From contig NZ_JAGSXH010000014.1 of assembly GCF_018283645.1 (NCBI RefSeq), positions 1 to 64,000 on the forward strand: 64,000 nucleotides of DNA. Reading direction: 5' to 3'. The position numbers were made by a program, and so were the translations under genes. Shown here one piece after another: positions 8,930-17,553 of this stretch. Every line of letters begins with the position of its first letter. Within the stretch, counting starts at the first letter, position 1. This DNA comes from Actinocrinis puniceicyclus (lineage in GTDB: Bacteria; Actinomycetota; Actinomycetes; Streptomycetales; Catenulisporaceae). A model generated the notes under the pieces. The model was not told the DNA's origin. It saw only the letters and a program-made list of their open reading frames with translations, and did not search any database.

Positions 8930-9922
8930 TCAGCGCTCCGTGCCGGCGACGCAGGCCTGCTCGCGCGCGCGGCGCTGGCCGATCGTGAGGCTGAGGACGG
9001 TGGTCACGGCGAGGGTGAGCACGATGACGCCGAGCGAGAACGGAATCGACACCGTCGGCAGCGCGACCGGGCCGAGGTTTTCGACGCCGGAGCCGTGCAG
9101 TGCCTCCACGATCATCTTCAACCCGATGAAGCCGAGCACCACGGACAGGCCGACCGAGAGGTACACCAGCCGGTCGAGCAGGCCGCCGATCAGGAAGTAC
9201 AGCTGCCGCAGGCCGAGCAGGGCGAAGGCGTTGGCCGTGAACACGATGTACGGCTGCTGCGTGAGGCCGAACACGGCGGGGATCGAGTCGAGCGCGAAAA
9301 GCAGGTCCGCCGCGCCGACCGCCAGGATCACCAGCGCCATCGGGGTCAGCGCCCGGACGGCGCCGACGCGGGCCGTCAGCGCGGTGCCGTGGTAATCGTC
9401 GACGGTCGGGTGGATGCGCCGCACGAAACGCACCAGGCCGATCTCGCGGGCCGGGGCGGGCCCGGCGCCGTGCCCGGCGGCGAGCTTCACCGCGGTGTAC
9501 ACGAGGAACGCGCCGAAGAGGTAGAAGACCCAGTCGAAGGTGGACACGATCGCCGAGCCGAGCCCGATGAACACCCCACGCAGCCCGAGCGCGACGAGCA
9601 CGCCCACCAACAGCACCCGGTGCTGGTAGTCCCGGGGCACCCGGAAACGCGACAGTATGATCACGAAGACGAAGAGGTTGTCGACCGACAGGCTGTACTC
9701 GGTGATCCAGCCGGCGAAGAACTGGCCGCCGTAGGCCGTCCCGGCCAGGTGACTCAGGCCGAGGCCGAACGCCACCGCCAGTGCGGCCATGGCGGCCACC
9801 CACGTCCCGGCCTCCCGCAGGGAGACGGCGTGCGGCGCGCGGCCGACGACGAACAGATCGAGGGCGAGCACGGCCAACAGGCCGAGGACGGTCGCGGCCC
9901 AGACGAGTACGGGAACAGACAC
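8930..9922 (-). CDS. TerC-family integral membrane protein, probable Mn2+ exporter
   Basis: The 330-residue protein has about nine membrane segments with the TerC/Alx signatures EYSLSVDNLFVFVIIL near residue 80 and LLFALDSIPAVFG near residue 215, whose acidic residues lie in the membrane and are typical of the family. TerC/Alx/MeeF proteins have been linked to manganese export. The GTG at 9922 was chosen because GGAGGG lies eight bases upstream and membrane segment 1 then starts directly (SVPVLVWAATVLGL). The leader folds like a yybP-ykoY manganese riboswitch, and its 3' strand can also pair with this ribosome site, so Mn2+-controlled translation is strongly suggested. Confidence 0.92.
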   Translation of the reverse strand: MSVPVLVWAATVLGLLAVLALDLFVVGRAPHAVSLREAGTWVAAMAALAVAFGLGLSHLAGTAYGGQFFAGWITEYSLSVDNLFVFVIILSRFRVPRDYQHRVLLVGVLVALGLRGVFIGLGSAIVSTFDWVFYLFGAFLVYTAVKLAAGHGAGPAPAREIGLVRFVRRIHPTVDDYHGTALTARVGAVRALTPMALVILAVGAADLLFALDSIPAVFGLTQQPYIVFTANAFALLGLRQLYFLIGGLLDRLVYLSVGLSVVLGFIGLKMIVEALHGSGVENLGPVALPTVSIPFSLGVIVLTLAVTTVLSLTIGQRRAREQACVAGTER

Positions 9923-9930
9923 AGCGGCTT

Positions 9931-9970
9931 CCCTCCGGCGGACGTGAAAGTCATCAGTCATCGCCGGAGG
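9931..9970 (-). promoter_or_regulatory. Shine-Dalgarno-sequestering hairpin of the TerC gene
   Basis: CCTCCGGCG (9970-9962) and CGCCGGAGG (9940-9932) are perfect 9-base complements around a 21-base loop. The second arm contains the ribosome site GGAGGG that serves the GTG at 9922. The first arm is the 3' strand of the closing helix of the riboswitch candidate, so the two pairings are mutually exclusive. Confidence 0.75.
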
Positions 9971-10093
9971 TCTCTTCCGCCCCGCGGACCGCGGGACCGG
10001 TGGCACCGGGACGAGCACACGGACGCCGTTTCGACGCCGCGGTCTCGGCCGTGTTGACGGACGCCACCGCCGAAGTGGGGAGTACTCCCCTCC
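9966..10093 (-). ncRNA. yybP-ykoY (Mn2+) riboswitch candidate
   Basis: The minus-strand leader of the TerC gene contains the two hallmark strands of this class: GGAGGGGAGTA at the 5' side (starting 10093) and GAGACCTCC at the 3' side (ending 9966). GGAGG and CCTCC pair to give the closing helix P1. A GTCAACACGG block lies between them. The aptamer is followed by a translational switch with the Shine-Dalgarno sequence. Family membership rests on recognised motifs and on the regulated gene (TerC is a known target); a covariance search was not possible. The region 10094-10338 that completes the gap to the divergent signalling gene shows nothing further. Confidence 0.78.
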
Positions 10094-10338
10094 TTGCCCG
10101 CCCATTCTCGCACACCCGGCGCTCGGGCCGTTTTTTCATCCGCGCGAGTGAAGTAACCGGCCATTCGGCGTACGCACCGCAACCGGACGCCTACCCTTGG
10201 CTGCGGACTCGCGGCGGCGGACGGGAACAAGGACGCCGCGCCGCCGGTCACGACGTCTCGGCCCGTGCGGCGACTGCGCGGACCGGGACTCGACCGGGTG
10301 AGGATGAGCGAGGACGGGCGAGGGCAGGTGGGCGTGAC

Positions 10339-12135
10339 GTGAACGGCATGGAGAGCACCGCGGGCGCGGTGCTGGAAAGCTCGCGGCCCGGACACGCCGG
10401 CGCGGCGGCGGACACGGGCGGCACCCGGGCCGGCCCGGCCGGCCCCGAGAGCGGCCCGCTGTGGGACGCCGGGCGGCAGGCGCCCGTACGGATCGGCTGG
10501 GATCCGCTCGACGAGCTCGCGGTGCGGGTCGGCTCGACCCTGGATCCGGCGATCACCGCCCAGGAGGTGGTGGACCTGGTCGTGCCCGGCTTCGCCGACC
10601 ACGCCTCGATCCTGCTGCGGGAGAGCGTGCTGGACGGGGCCGGGTCAGCCCAGCCGCATGCCGGACCGGTGCGACTGGTGCGGATGGCGTTCACGGCCTG
10701 GGACCGCGAACTGGCCGAGCGGCTGCGCCCGGCGTGGCCGGTGGGAAAGGTCGCGTCGGTGCCGGAGCACTCACCGTGTGCGCAGAGCATGCGCTCGCAC
10801 GAGGTGATCATCGACACGATGCACTCTCTGCCGGGCAGCGCCGACGGCTCGGACGTCGAGACGCTTCTCGCGGGACGCCCCGCGGTGTACGCGCCGCTGC
10901 TGGCCGGCGGCCGCGTGCTCGGGGTGATGGTGTTCTCCCGCGCCCCGGCGCGCGGCGGTTTCTGCCAGGCGCACGTGGCCTCGATCGAGCGCCTGGCGGC
11001 GCGCGCGGCGATCTGGATGGACAACGCGCGGCTGCACGACCAGCTGCGGCACACCGCGATCAGCATGCAGAAGGCGATGTTGCCGACCAGGCTCGCCGCC
11101 CCGCCGGGTCTGGAGATCGCGCACCGGTACCTGCCGGGCAGCGACATGGCGCTGGTGGGCGGCGACTGGTTCGACGTGATCGCGCTGTCCGGCGGCCGGG
11201 TCGCGCTCGTGGTGGGCGACGTCATGGGCCACGGCGCGCAGGCGGCCAGCGCGATGGGCCAGCTTCGCACGGCGGTGCGGACCCTGGCCGCGGTGGACCT
11301 GCCGCCGGCCGAGGTGCTCGCGCACCTGGACGACCTGATGCCGGACATCGACGACTCGCTGTTCGCGACGTGTGTCTACGCGGTCTACGATCCGGCGACC
11401 CGGCGGTGCTCGATCTCGCGTGCCGGGCACGTTCCGCCGGTGCTGGTGCGCCCGGACGGCGCGACCGAAGTGCTCCACCAAGTCGCGCCGGGGCTGCCGC
11501 TGGGCCTGGGCGGCGCCGTGGGCACGTTCCGGGCGCTGGACGTCGAGCTGCCGGAGGGGTCGCTGTTCGTGCTGTGCACGGACGGGCTGCTGGAGAACAA
11601 GGCGCGCGACTTCGACTCGGGGCTCGAGCTGCTGCGGGCCAATCTGGCCGGCCCGGACCGGCCGCTGCAGGAGATCTGCGACCAGGTGGTCAAGGAGCTG
11701 GATCTGACTTGGGATCGGGACGATATCGCGTTGCTGATCAGCCGGGTGTGCCGGCAGCCGCCGCGGGACTCGGCGGCCTGGCGGCTGCCCGGGGAGCCTC
11801 GGCAGGTGGCGCGCTGCCGGCGGCTGGTACGCGAGACGCTGCGCGCCTGGGAGCTCGACGCCCTGTCCGAGACGGCGCAGCTACTGGTCAGCGAACTGGT
11901 CACGAACGCGATCCGGCATGCGGGCGGGGAGTTCCGGCTCCGGCTGCGTCGCGACGCCCGCGCGCTCCTGTGCGAGGTCTGCGATCAAACCGGCGAACCG
12001 CCCGAGCTGCTGAGCCCGTCCGCGACCGCCGAGATCGGTCGCGGCATCCTGTTGGTCGATGAGCTGTCCGGCACGTGGGGACACAGGCGCACCGAGTCCG
12101 GCAAGATCGTCTGGTTCAGTATCGCCGTGCCCTGA
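10339..12135 (+). CDS. GAF-SpoIIE phosphatase-HATPase (anti-sigma-type) signalling protein
   Basis: The 598-residue protein has a disordered start (1-50), a GAF-like sensor (about 55-235), a PP2C-type SpoIIE/RsbU phosphatase (about 245-470; metal-site motifs GGDWFDV at 274-280, VVGDVMGHG at 291-299, CTDGLLE at 413-419, DDIALL at 461-466) and a C-terminal histidine-kinase-like ATPase of the RsbW type (about 480-598; VSELVTNAIRH and GRGILLVDELS). It thus joins the phosphatase and kinase activities that act on anti-anti-sigma factors of the SpoIIAA family, but no partner STAS protein is encoded nearby. GTG 10339 is preferred; an in-frame ATG at 10348 is the alternative. It diverges from the TerC leader. 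Confidence 0.88.
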   Translation: MNGMESTAGAVLESSRPGHAGAAADTGGTRAGPAGPESGPLWDAGRQAPVRIGWDPLDELAVRVGSTLDPAITAQEVVDLVVPGFADHASILLRESVLDGAGSAQPHAGPVRLVRMAFTAWDRELAERLRPAWPVGKVASVPEHSPCAQSMRSHEVIIDTMHSLPGSADGSDVETLLAGRPAVYAPLLAGGRVLGVMVFSRAPARGGFCQAHVASIERLAARAAIWMDNARLHDQLRHTAISMQKAMLPTRLAAPPGLEIAHRYLPGSDMALVGGDWFDVIALSGGRVALVVGDVMGHGAQAASAMGQLRTAVRTLAAVDLPPAEVLAHLDDLMPDIDDSLFATCVYAVYDPATRRCSISRAGHVPPVLVRPDGATEVLHQVAPGLPLGLGGAVGTFRALDVELPEGSLFVLCTDGLLENKARDFDSGLELLRANLAGPDRPLQEICDQVVKELDLTWDRDDIALLISRVCRQPPRDSAAWRLPGEPRQVARCRRLVRETLRAWELDALSETAQLLVSELVTNAIRHAGGEFRLRLRRDARALLCEVCDQTGEPPELLSPSATAEIGRGILLVDELSGTWGHRRTESGKIVWFSIAVP

Positions 12136-12194
12136 GCCGGCCGTCCGCCGGTAACGCGTCAAAGCCGGCTGCGCCGAAGAGTTCCGCCGCGTGT

Positions 12195-12229
12195 GCTGGT
12201 CTGCTTGTGTGCCGGTCCGCTGGTCTGCT
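12195..12229. repeat. 11-bp direct repeat downstream of uvrB
   Basis: GCTGGTCTGCT occurs at 12195-12205 and 12219-12229 with a 24-base period, in the short gap between the convergent signalling gene and uvrB, 44-78 bases past the uvrB stop. Confidence 0.5.
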
Positions 12230-12272
12230 CGTGGGTGCGTGTCGCGCGGCGGCCGCTCCCGCTGAGTGCGCG

Positions 12273-14387
12273 TCAGACGCCTGCCGCGCGCATGCCGCGC
12301 AACTCCTTCTTCAGTTCGCCGATCTCGTCGCGGAAGCGGGCCGCCAGCTCGAAGCGAAGCTCCGCGGCCGCCGCGTGCATCTGCCCGCTGAGGTCCTCGA
12401 TCAGCGCCTCCAACTCCTCGGCCGGCTTTCCGACGAAGTCCAGCGACGAGACCCCGCCCTTCGAGCCGACCCCCGGAACCGGGGACCTTCCCCGGCTGTT
12501 GAGATGGGCGCCGCGCTGGGCCGCGCCGCCGAGCAGTTCCCTGGTGTCGGCGTCCTCACGCGCCAGCGAATCGGTGATGTCCGCGATCCGCTTGCGCAGC
12601 GGTACCGGGTCGACGCCCCGCTCCTTGTTGTACGCGATCTGCTTGGCCCGGCGCCGGTTCGTCTCGTCGATCGCCTTGGCCATACCCGGGGTGATCTTGT
12701 CGGCGTACATGTGGACCTGCCCGGAGACGTTGCGCGCCGCGCGGCCGATGGTCTGGATCAGCGAGGTCCCGCTGCGCAGGAAGCCCTCCTTGTCCGCGTC
12801 CAGGATGGCCACCAGCGACACCTCGGGCAGGTCCAGGCCCTCACGCAGCAGGTTGATGCCGATCAGGACGTCGAACACGCCGAGGCGCAGCTCGCGCAGC
12901 AGCTCGACCCGGCGCAGCGTGTCGATGTCCGAGTGCAGATACCGGACCTTGACGCCGAGTTCGAGCAGATAGTCGGTCAGATCCTCGGACATCTTCTTGG
13001 TCAGCGTGGTGACGAGCACCCGCTCGTCGCGCTCGGAGCGCACCCGGATCTCGTGCACGAGGTCGTCGATCTGGCCCTGCGTCGGCTTGACGATCACTTC
13101 GGGGTCCACCAGGCCGGTGGGCCGGATGACCTGCTCCACCACCCCGCTGGCCTGGGACAGCTCGTACGGGCCCGGCGTCGCCGACAGGTAGACCGTCTGA
13201 CCGATCCGCTCGACGAACTCCTCCCAGCGCAGCGGCCGGTTGTCCACCGCCGAGGGCAGCCGGAAACCGTGGTCGACCAGCACCCGCTTGCGCGAGGCGT
13301 CACCCTCGTACATCGCGCCGATCTGCGGGACGGTCTGGTGGGACTCGTCGATGACCAGCAGGAAGTCCTCGGGGAAGAAGTCCAGCAGGGTGTTGGGGGC
13401 GCTGCCGGGCTCACGGCCGTCGATGTGCCTTGAGTAGTTCTCGATCCCGGAGCAGAAGCCGACCTCGCGCATCATCTCCAGGTCGTAGCTGGTGCGCATG
13501 CGCAGCCGCTGCGCTTCGAGCAGCTTGCCCTGCCGTTCCAACTGCGCGAGGCGGGCGGCCAGCTCCGCCTCGATGCCCTCGACGGCGCGGGCCATCCGCT
13601 CCGGGCCGGCGACATAGTGCGTGGCCGGGAAGATGTAGAGCTCGGGGTCGTCGGTGAGCACCTCGCCGGTGACCGGGTGCAGCGTCATCAGCCGCTCGAC
13701 CTCGTCGCCGAACAGCTCGATGCGCACCGGGTGCTCCTCGTACACGGGGAACACCTCGACCGTGTCCCCGCGCACCCGGAAGGTGCCGCGCGTGAAGGCC
13801 AGGTCGTTGCGGGCGTACTGGATGGAAACGAGCTTGCGCAGCAGCCGGTCGAGCCCGTACTCCTCGCCGACCTTGAGCCGGATCATCCGGTCGACGTACT
13901 CCTGCGGCGTGCCCAGGCCGTAGATGCAGGACACGGAGGCGACCACCACCACATCGCGCCGGGTCAGCAGCGAACTGGTCGCCGAGTGCCGCAGCCGCTC
14001 GACCTCCTCGTTGACCGAGGAGTCCTTCTCGATGTAGGTGTCGGTCTGCGCGATGTACGCCTCGGGCTGGTAGTAGTCGTAGTACGAGACGAAGTACTCG
14101 ACCGCGTTGTTCGGCAGCAGTTCGCGAAACTCGTTCGCCAACTGCGCGGCGAGCGTCTTGTTCGGGGCCATCACCAGGGTCGGCCGCTGCAGCCGCTCGA
14201 TCAGCCAGGCCGTGGTCGCGGACTTGCCGGTGCCGGTCGCGCCGAGCAGCACGATGTCCTTCTCCCCCGCCCGCACCCGCCGCTCCAACTCGGCGATCGC
14301 CTGGGGCTGGTCCCCGGACGGCGTGTAGTCGCTGACGACCTCGAAGGGCGCCACTTTTCGCTCAAGGTCGGTCAACGGTCGAGTCAT
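12273..14387 (-). CDS. uvrB: Excinuclease ABC subunit B
   Basis: The 704-residue protein is full-length UvrB of nucleotide excision repair: Walker A GATGTGKS near residue 50, the beta-hairpin that clamps DNA ([12 protein letters not shown]), DEAD-like box [12 protein letters not shown], helicase motif [14 protein letters not shown], and a C-terminal UVR domain ([21 protein letters not shown]) that contacts UvrC/UvrA. I chose the ATG at 14387 ([11 protein letters not shown]) over the upstream TTG frame because family members start here. There is no good Shine-Dalgarno sequence; TACGGT lies seven bases upstream, consistent with a leaderless mRNA. No LexA-type GAAC-N4-GTTC box was seen in the short gap to the divergent gene. 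Confidence 0.97.
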   Translation of the reverse strand: MTRPLTDLERKVAPFEVVSDYTPSGDQPQAIAELERRVRAGEKDIVLLGATGTGKSATTAWLIERLQRPTLVMAPNKTLAAQLANEFRELLPNNAVEYFVSYYDYYQPEAYIAQTDTYIEKDSSVNEEVERLRHSATSSLLTRRDVVVVASVSCIYGLGTPQEYVDRMIRLKVGEEYGLDRLLRKLVSIQYARNDLAFTRGTFRVRGDTVEVFPVYEEHPVRIELFGDEVERLMTLHPVTGEVLTDDPELYIFPATHYVAGPERMARAVEGIEAELAARLAQLERQGKLLEAQRLRMRTSYDLEMMREVGFCSGIENYSRHIDGREPGSAPNTLLDFFPEDFLLVIDESHQTVPQIGAMYEGDASRKRVLVDHGFRLPSAVDNRPLRWEEFVERIGQTVYLSATPGPYELSQASGVVEQVIRPTGLVDPEVIVKPTQGQIDDLVHEIRVRSERDERVLVTTLTKKMSEDLTDYLLELGVKVRYLHSDIDTLRRVELLRELRLGVFDVLIGINLLREGLDLPEVSLVAILDADKEGFLRSGTSLIQTIGRAARNVSGQVHMYADKITPGMAKAIDETNRRRAKQIAYNKERGVDPVPLRKRIADITDSLAREDADTRELLGGAAQRGAHLNSRGRSPVPGVGSKGGVSSLDFVGKPAEELEALIEDLSGQMHAAAAELRFELAARFRDEIGELKKELRGMRAAGV

Positions 14388-14507
14388 GCTCACTACCGTA
14401 GACGGCCACGCCGACAACGCGCGAAGCCCGGCAAAAGCCGCCGCCCGACCGGGGCTTCATGACCTTCGACCCTGTCTTTCGGCGCGGCCGCGTCCCAGCG
14501 TGGAGAC

Positions 14508-15158
14508 ATGAGCACGACGAGCACACAGACCGCGTCGATCGGTTCTCTCTACAAGGGGCGCAAGGGAACGGTCGACATCATCGACGTCCCGACGCTTTCG
14601 TTCCTGGTCATCGACGGACAGGGCGACCCTGGTGCCGACGAGTTCGCCGGCGCCGTCCAGGCGCTCTACAGTGCCAGTTACGGCGCGCACTTCCTGCTCA
14701 AGCAGCAGTTCGGCGGGTCCACGCACGTCATGCCGCTTGAAGCGCTCTGGTGGGTCGATGATCCGGCGCAGCAGCACCTACTGGCGCAGGTTGCGCTGGG
14801 CGGTGCCACGATGGCCGACACCGACCGGAACCTGTGGCGGTGGCGGGCGATGATCATGCAGCCGGAGCCGATCGACGAGGGCACGGTGGCGCGTTCCGTC
14901 GAGCGGGCCCGCAACAAGCATGTACCTGCGCTCGACCGCATCCGGTTCGTGACGTGGAGCGAGGGCCGGTGCGCGCAGACTCTGCACGTTGGGCCTTACG
15001 CCACCGAAGGCCCGGCTATCGCGCTGCTGCACACCGAAATCGCCGCTGCCGGTTGTCGGCCGCGCGGTCGGCACCACGAGATCTATCTCGGCGACCCGCG
15101 ACGATCCGCTCCGGACCGGCTTCGCACCATCCTGCGGCATCCGGTCGAGCTGATCTGA
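14508..15158 (+). CDS. GyrI-like small-molecule-binding domain protein
   Basis: The 216-residue protein begins with SLYKGRKGTVDIIDVPTLSFLVIDGQGDP, the usual opening of the stand-alone GyrI-like/SOUL-fold family (COG4832), and ends with the second half of the fold (CAQTLHVGPYATEGPAIALLH, HHEIYLGDPRR). These proteins bind small hydrophobic ligands, and some hydrolyse cyclopropyl-containing toxins; the ligand here is unknown. There is no DNA-binding domain. ATG 14508 is preceded by GGAG only two bases away, so ribosome binding looks weak. It diverges from uvrB. Confidence 0.8.
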   Translation: MSTTSTQTASIGSLYKGRKGTVDIIDVPTLSFLVIDGQGDPGADEFAGAVQALYSASYGAHFLLKQQFGGSTHVMPLEALWWVDDPAQQHLLAQVALGGATMADTDRNLWRWRAMIMQPEPIDEGTVARSVERARNKHVPALDRIRFVTWSEGRCAQTLHVGPYATEGPAIALLHTEIAAAGCRPRGRHHEIYLGDPRRSAPDRLRTILRHPVELI

Positions 15159-15192
15159 CGAGGGCGCAGGCGAGCGCGGGACGGCACCCGCG

Positions 15193-15256
15193 CCGTGCCT
15201 GCGCTGAGCCGTGCCTGCGCTGAGCCGTGCCTGCGCTGAGCCGTGCCTGTGCTGAG
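15193..15256. repeat. 16-bp tandem repeat, four copies, after the dprE2 stop
   Basis: The unit CCGTGCCTGCGCTGAG is repeated four times in perfect register (15193-15208, 15209-15224, 15225-15240, 15241-15256); only the last copy has one change (TGTG for TGCG). It fills the space between the convergent GyrI-like gene and dprE2, ending six bases before the dprE2 stop codon. Confidence 0.9.
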
Positions 15257-15262
15257 CCGCTG

Positions 15263-16021
15263 CTACCGCTGGGCCACCTTGCGGAACACGGGGCGGGGCA
15301 GGTGCCGCAGGCCGGACAGGACGTAGCGCAGCGCGGCCGGGACCCAGACGATCTCCGCGCCGCGGCGCAGCCCGGCGACGATCGCCTCGGCGACGGCGTC
15401 GGGCGTCGTGGACAGCGGGGCCTTCTCCATGCCCGCGGTCATCTTGCTCTCGACGAAGCCCGGGCGCACGACCATCACGTGCACGCCGCTGCCGTGGAGC
15501 GAGTCGCCAAGACCCTGCGCGAAGGCGTCGAGTCCGGCCTTGGTCGAGCCGTAGATGAAGTTGGCCCTGCGGGCGCGTTCCCCGGCCACCGAGGAGAGCA
15601 CGACCAGCGAGCCGTGTCCCTGCTTCTTCAACGCGTTGGCGCACACCAGGCCCGAGGAGACGGCGCCGACGTAGTTGGTTTGGGCGACCTTGGCCGCGGC
15701 CACCGGGTCCTGCTCGTCGCTGGCCTGGTCGCCGAGCACGCCGAAGGCGAGCAGCACCACGTCGATGTCGCCGGCGGCGAAGACCGCGCCGAGGGCCTTC
15801 TCGTGCTCCTCCACCGCGTCGGCGTCGAAGGCGACCGTCTCGACCTCGGCGCCGTGCGCGCGCAGTTCCCGGGCCGCGGCGTCCAGGCGGGCGGACGGGC
15901 GGGCGGCCAGCACGATCCGCGTGGTCTTGCCGGCGGCCATCCGGCGGGCGGTGGCCAGGGCGATGTCAGAGGTGCCGCCGAGGATCAGCAGCGACTGGGC
16001 GGAACCGAGCGCGTCCTTCAT
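15263..16021 (-). CDS. dprE2: Decaprenylphosphoryl-2-keto-ribose reductase (DprE2)
   Basis: A 252-residue short-chain dehydrogenase: nucleotide-binding LLILGGTSDIALATARR at residues 11-27, catalytic Ser143/144 in VVLSSVAGE, Tyr157 and Lys161 in YGSTKAG, and RPGFVESKMTAGM after it. With DprE1 it converts decaprenylphosphoryl-ribose to decaprenylphosphoryl-arabinose (DPA), the only known donor for cell-wall arabinan. The family call is supported by dprE1 and the UbiA-type transferase directly upstream on the same strand. AAGGAAG precedes the ATG at 16021. A 119-base gap containing a stem-loop separates it from dprE1. Confidence 0.9.
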   Translation of the reverse strand: MKDALGSAQSLLILGGTSDIALATARRMAAGKTTRIVLAARPSARLDAAARELRAHGAEVETVAFDADAVEEHEKALGAVFAAGDIDVVLLAFGVLGDQASDEQDPVAAAKVAQTNYVGAVSSGLVCANALKKQGHGSLVVLSSVAGERARRANFIYGSTKAGLDAFAQGLGDSLHGSGVHVMVVRPGFVESKMTAGMEKAPLSTTPDAVAEAIVAGLRRGAEIVWVPAALRYVLSGLRHLPRPVFRKVAQR

Positions 16022-16066
16022 GGTCTGTCTGCTTCCTTAGTGAGCCGATCGGCCTTAGGCGGTGCT

Positions 16067-16132
16067 GGGGAATGCCTCAAGGGGCGAATCCGGACAAAGT
16101 GGCGACCGAATCGTTGCCTTGACACATTCCCC
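16067..16132. repeat. Imperfect inverted repeat between dprE1 and dprE2
   Basis: GGGGAATGCCTCAAGG at 16067-16082 is complementary at 14 of 16 positions to 16117-16132, around a 34-base loop. It lies in the gap between the dprE1 stop and the dprE2 start and could act as an mRNA processing, attenuation or stability element. Confidence 0.55.
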
Positions 16133-16140
16133 GGCAGTGC

Positions 16141-17553
16141 CTAGACAGCCAACCGGCGGGACTGGTCTGAGACGAACACCCCGTGCGGATCCACCTTCGC
16201 ACGCACTTCCCGGAAGTCGCCGAGGCGCGGGTACATCGCCGGCAGGTGCGCGGCGGCCATGCGCGCGTCCTTGGCCAGGTACACCCGGCCGCCTTCCGAC
16301 AGTACCTGCTCGTCGAGCCAGTCGAGCAGCCGGTCAAGACCGGGCGTGCCGGTCGGGAAGTCCAACGCCAGCGTCCAGCCCTGCGCCGGGAACGAGAGGT
16401 AGCCGGGCGAGCCCGGGCCGAACCGCTTGAGCACCGAGACGAACGAGGGCGCCTGCACCCGGCTGATGCGCTCGACCATCCGGCGGAACGTCACGTCCGC
16501 GGTGAACGGCACGACGAACTGGTACTGGACGAACCCGGCCCTGCCGTAGACGCGGTTCCAGTCGCGGATGCCGTCGAGGGGGTGGAAGAACCCGCCGATG
16601 CTGGCCAGGTGGTGGTGCGTGGCCGGGGTCTTGCGGTACCAGACCTCGTTGGCGATCGCGATCGTGCGCCGGTTGAGCAGACCGGAGGGGAACAGGTCGG
16701 GCGCGGAGGTGATCGGCTTGGCGGAGAAGGCCAGCGGCTCGGCCCGGTGCTTGGCCGGCAACTGGTCGAGGGTGGCGAAGTTGCCGCAGTCCAGCAGCGC
16801 GCGGCCCAGCTTCGGGCCCTTGGCCAGGCAGTCCATCCAGGCGACGGTGTAGCGGTAGTCGGCGTCGGTGCCGGCCAGCTTCTCCATGAGCGCGTCGAGG
16901 TTCGGCAGCTTGAAGGTGTCGACCGCCAGCCGGGAGGTCTCGATGGGGACCATGCGGATCGTGGCGGACACCACGACGCCGGTCAGGCCCATGCCGCCCG
17001 CGGTGGCCCAGAACAGCTCGGGGTCGGACTCGGGCGTGATCGTGCGCACGGTGCCGTCGGCGAGCAGCAGGTCCATCGAGGTGACGTGCCGGGTGAACGA
17101 ACTGTCGGCGTGATGGTTCTTGCCGTGGATGTCGCTGCCGATCGCCCCGCCGACCGTCACATACCGGGTCCCGGGCGTGACAGGCACGAAGTAGCCGAAA
17201 GGCACCAGCGCGCGCATGAGGGCGTGCAGCGACACGCCGCCCTCCGCCGTGACAAGCCCGGTTTCCAGATCCACGGAAAGGATCCGGTTGAGGCCGGTGA
17301 GGTCGAGCACTCGGCCGCCCGCGTTCTGGGCGGGATCGCCGTACGAGCGGCCGAGGCCGCGGGCGATCAGGCCGCGCGGACCGGCCGTGGCGACGGCTTC
17401 CGCGGCCTCGGCGCGGGTGCGCGGCCGCAGGACCTGCGCGACCGTGGGCGAGGTGCGGCCCCAGCCGCTCAACAGCCGCGGGCCCTGCCCGGAATCGTCG
17501 TCCTCGGCGGCCCGGCCGGGCTGGGCGGGCGGCGCGTACTGGTCAGTTGGCAT
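16141..17553 (-). CDS. dprE1: Decaprenylphosphoryl-ribose 2'-oxidase (DprE1)
   Basis: A 470-residue FAD-dependent oxidase of the VAO/BBE type. FAD-binding blocks are seen at about 60-75 (GLIARGLGRSYGD), 129-145 (TRYVTVGGAIGSDIHGKNHH) and 186-195 (GGMGLTGVVV); the substrate domain carries GGRVYLAKDAR, whose Lys428 matches the catalytic-site Lys of the mycobacterial enzyme. The cysteine attacked by benzothiazinone drugs in M. tuberculosis (Cys387, in WNICVDFP) is alanine here (Ala396 in WTLALDFP). The gene overlaps the upstream phosphoribosyltransferase by 11 bases. The first 25 residues are an extra disordered tail. Confidence 0.95.
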   Translation of the reverse strand: MPTDQYAPPAQPGRAAEDDDSGQGPRLLSGWGRTSPTVAQVLRPRTRAEAAEAVATAGPRGLIARGLGRSYGDPAQNAGGRVLDLTGLNRILSVDLETGLVTAEGGVSLHALMRALVPFGYFVPVTPGTRYVTVGGAIGSDIHGKNHHADSSFTRHVTSMDLLLADGTVRTITPESDPELFWATAGGMGLTGVVVSATIRMVPIETSRLAVDTFKLPNLDALMEKLAGTDADYRYTVAWMDCLAKGPKLGRALLDCGNFATLDQLPAKHRAEPLAFSAKPITSAPDLFPSGLLNRRTIAIANEVWYRKTPATHHHLASIGGFFHPLDGIRDWNRVYGRAGFVQYQFVVPFTADVTFRRMVERISRVQAPSFVSVLKRFGPGSPGYLSFPAQGWTLALDFPTGTPGLDRLLDWLDEQVLSEGGRVYLAKDARMAAAHLPAMYPRLGDFREVRAKVDPHGVFVSDQSRRLAV

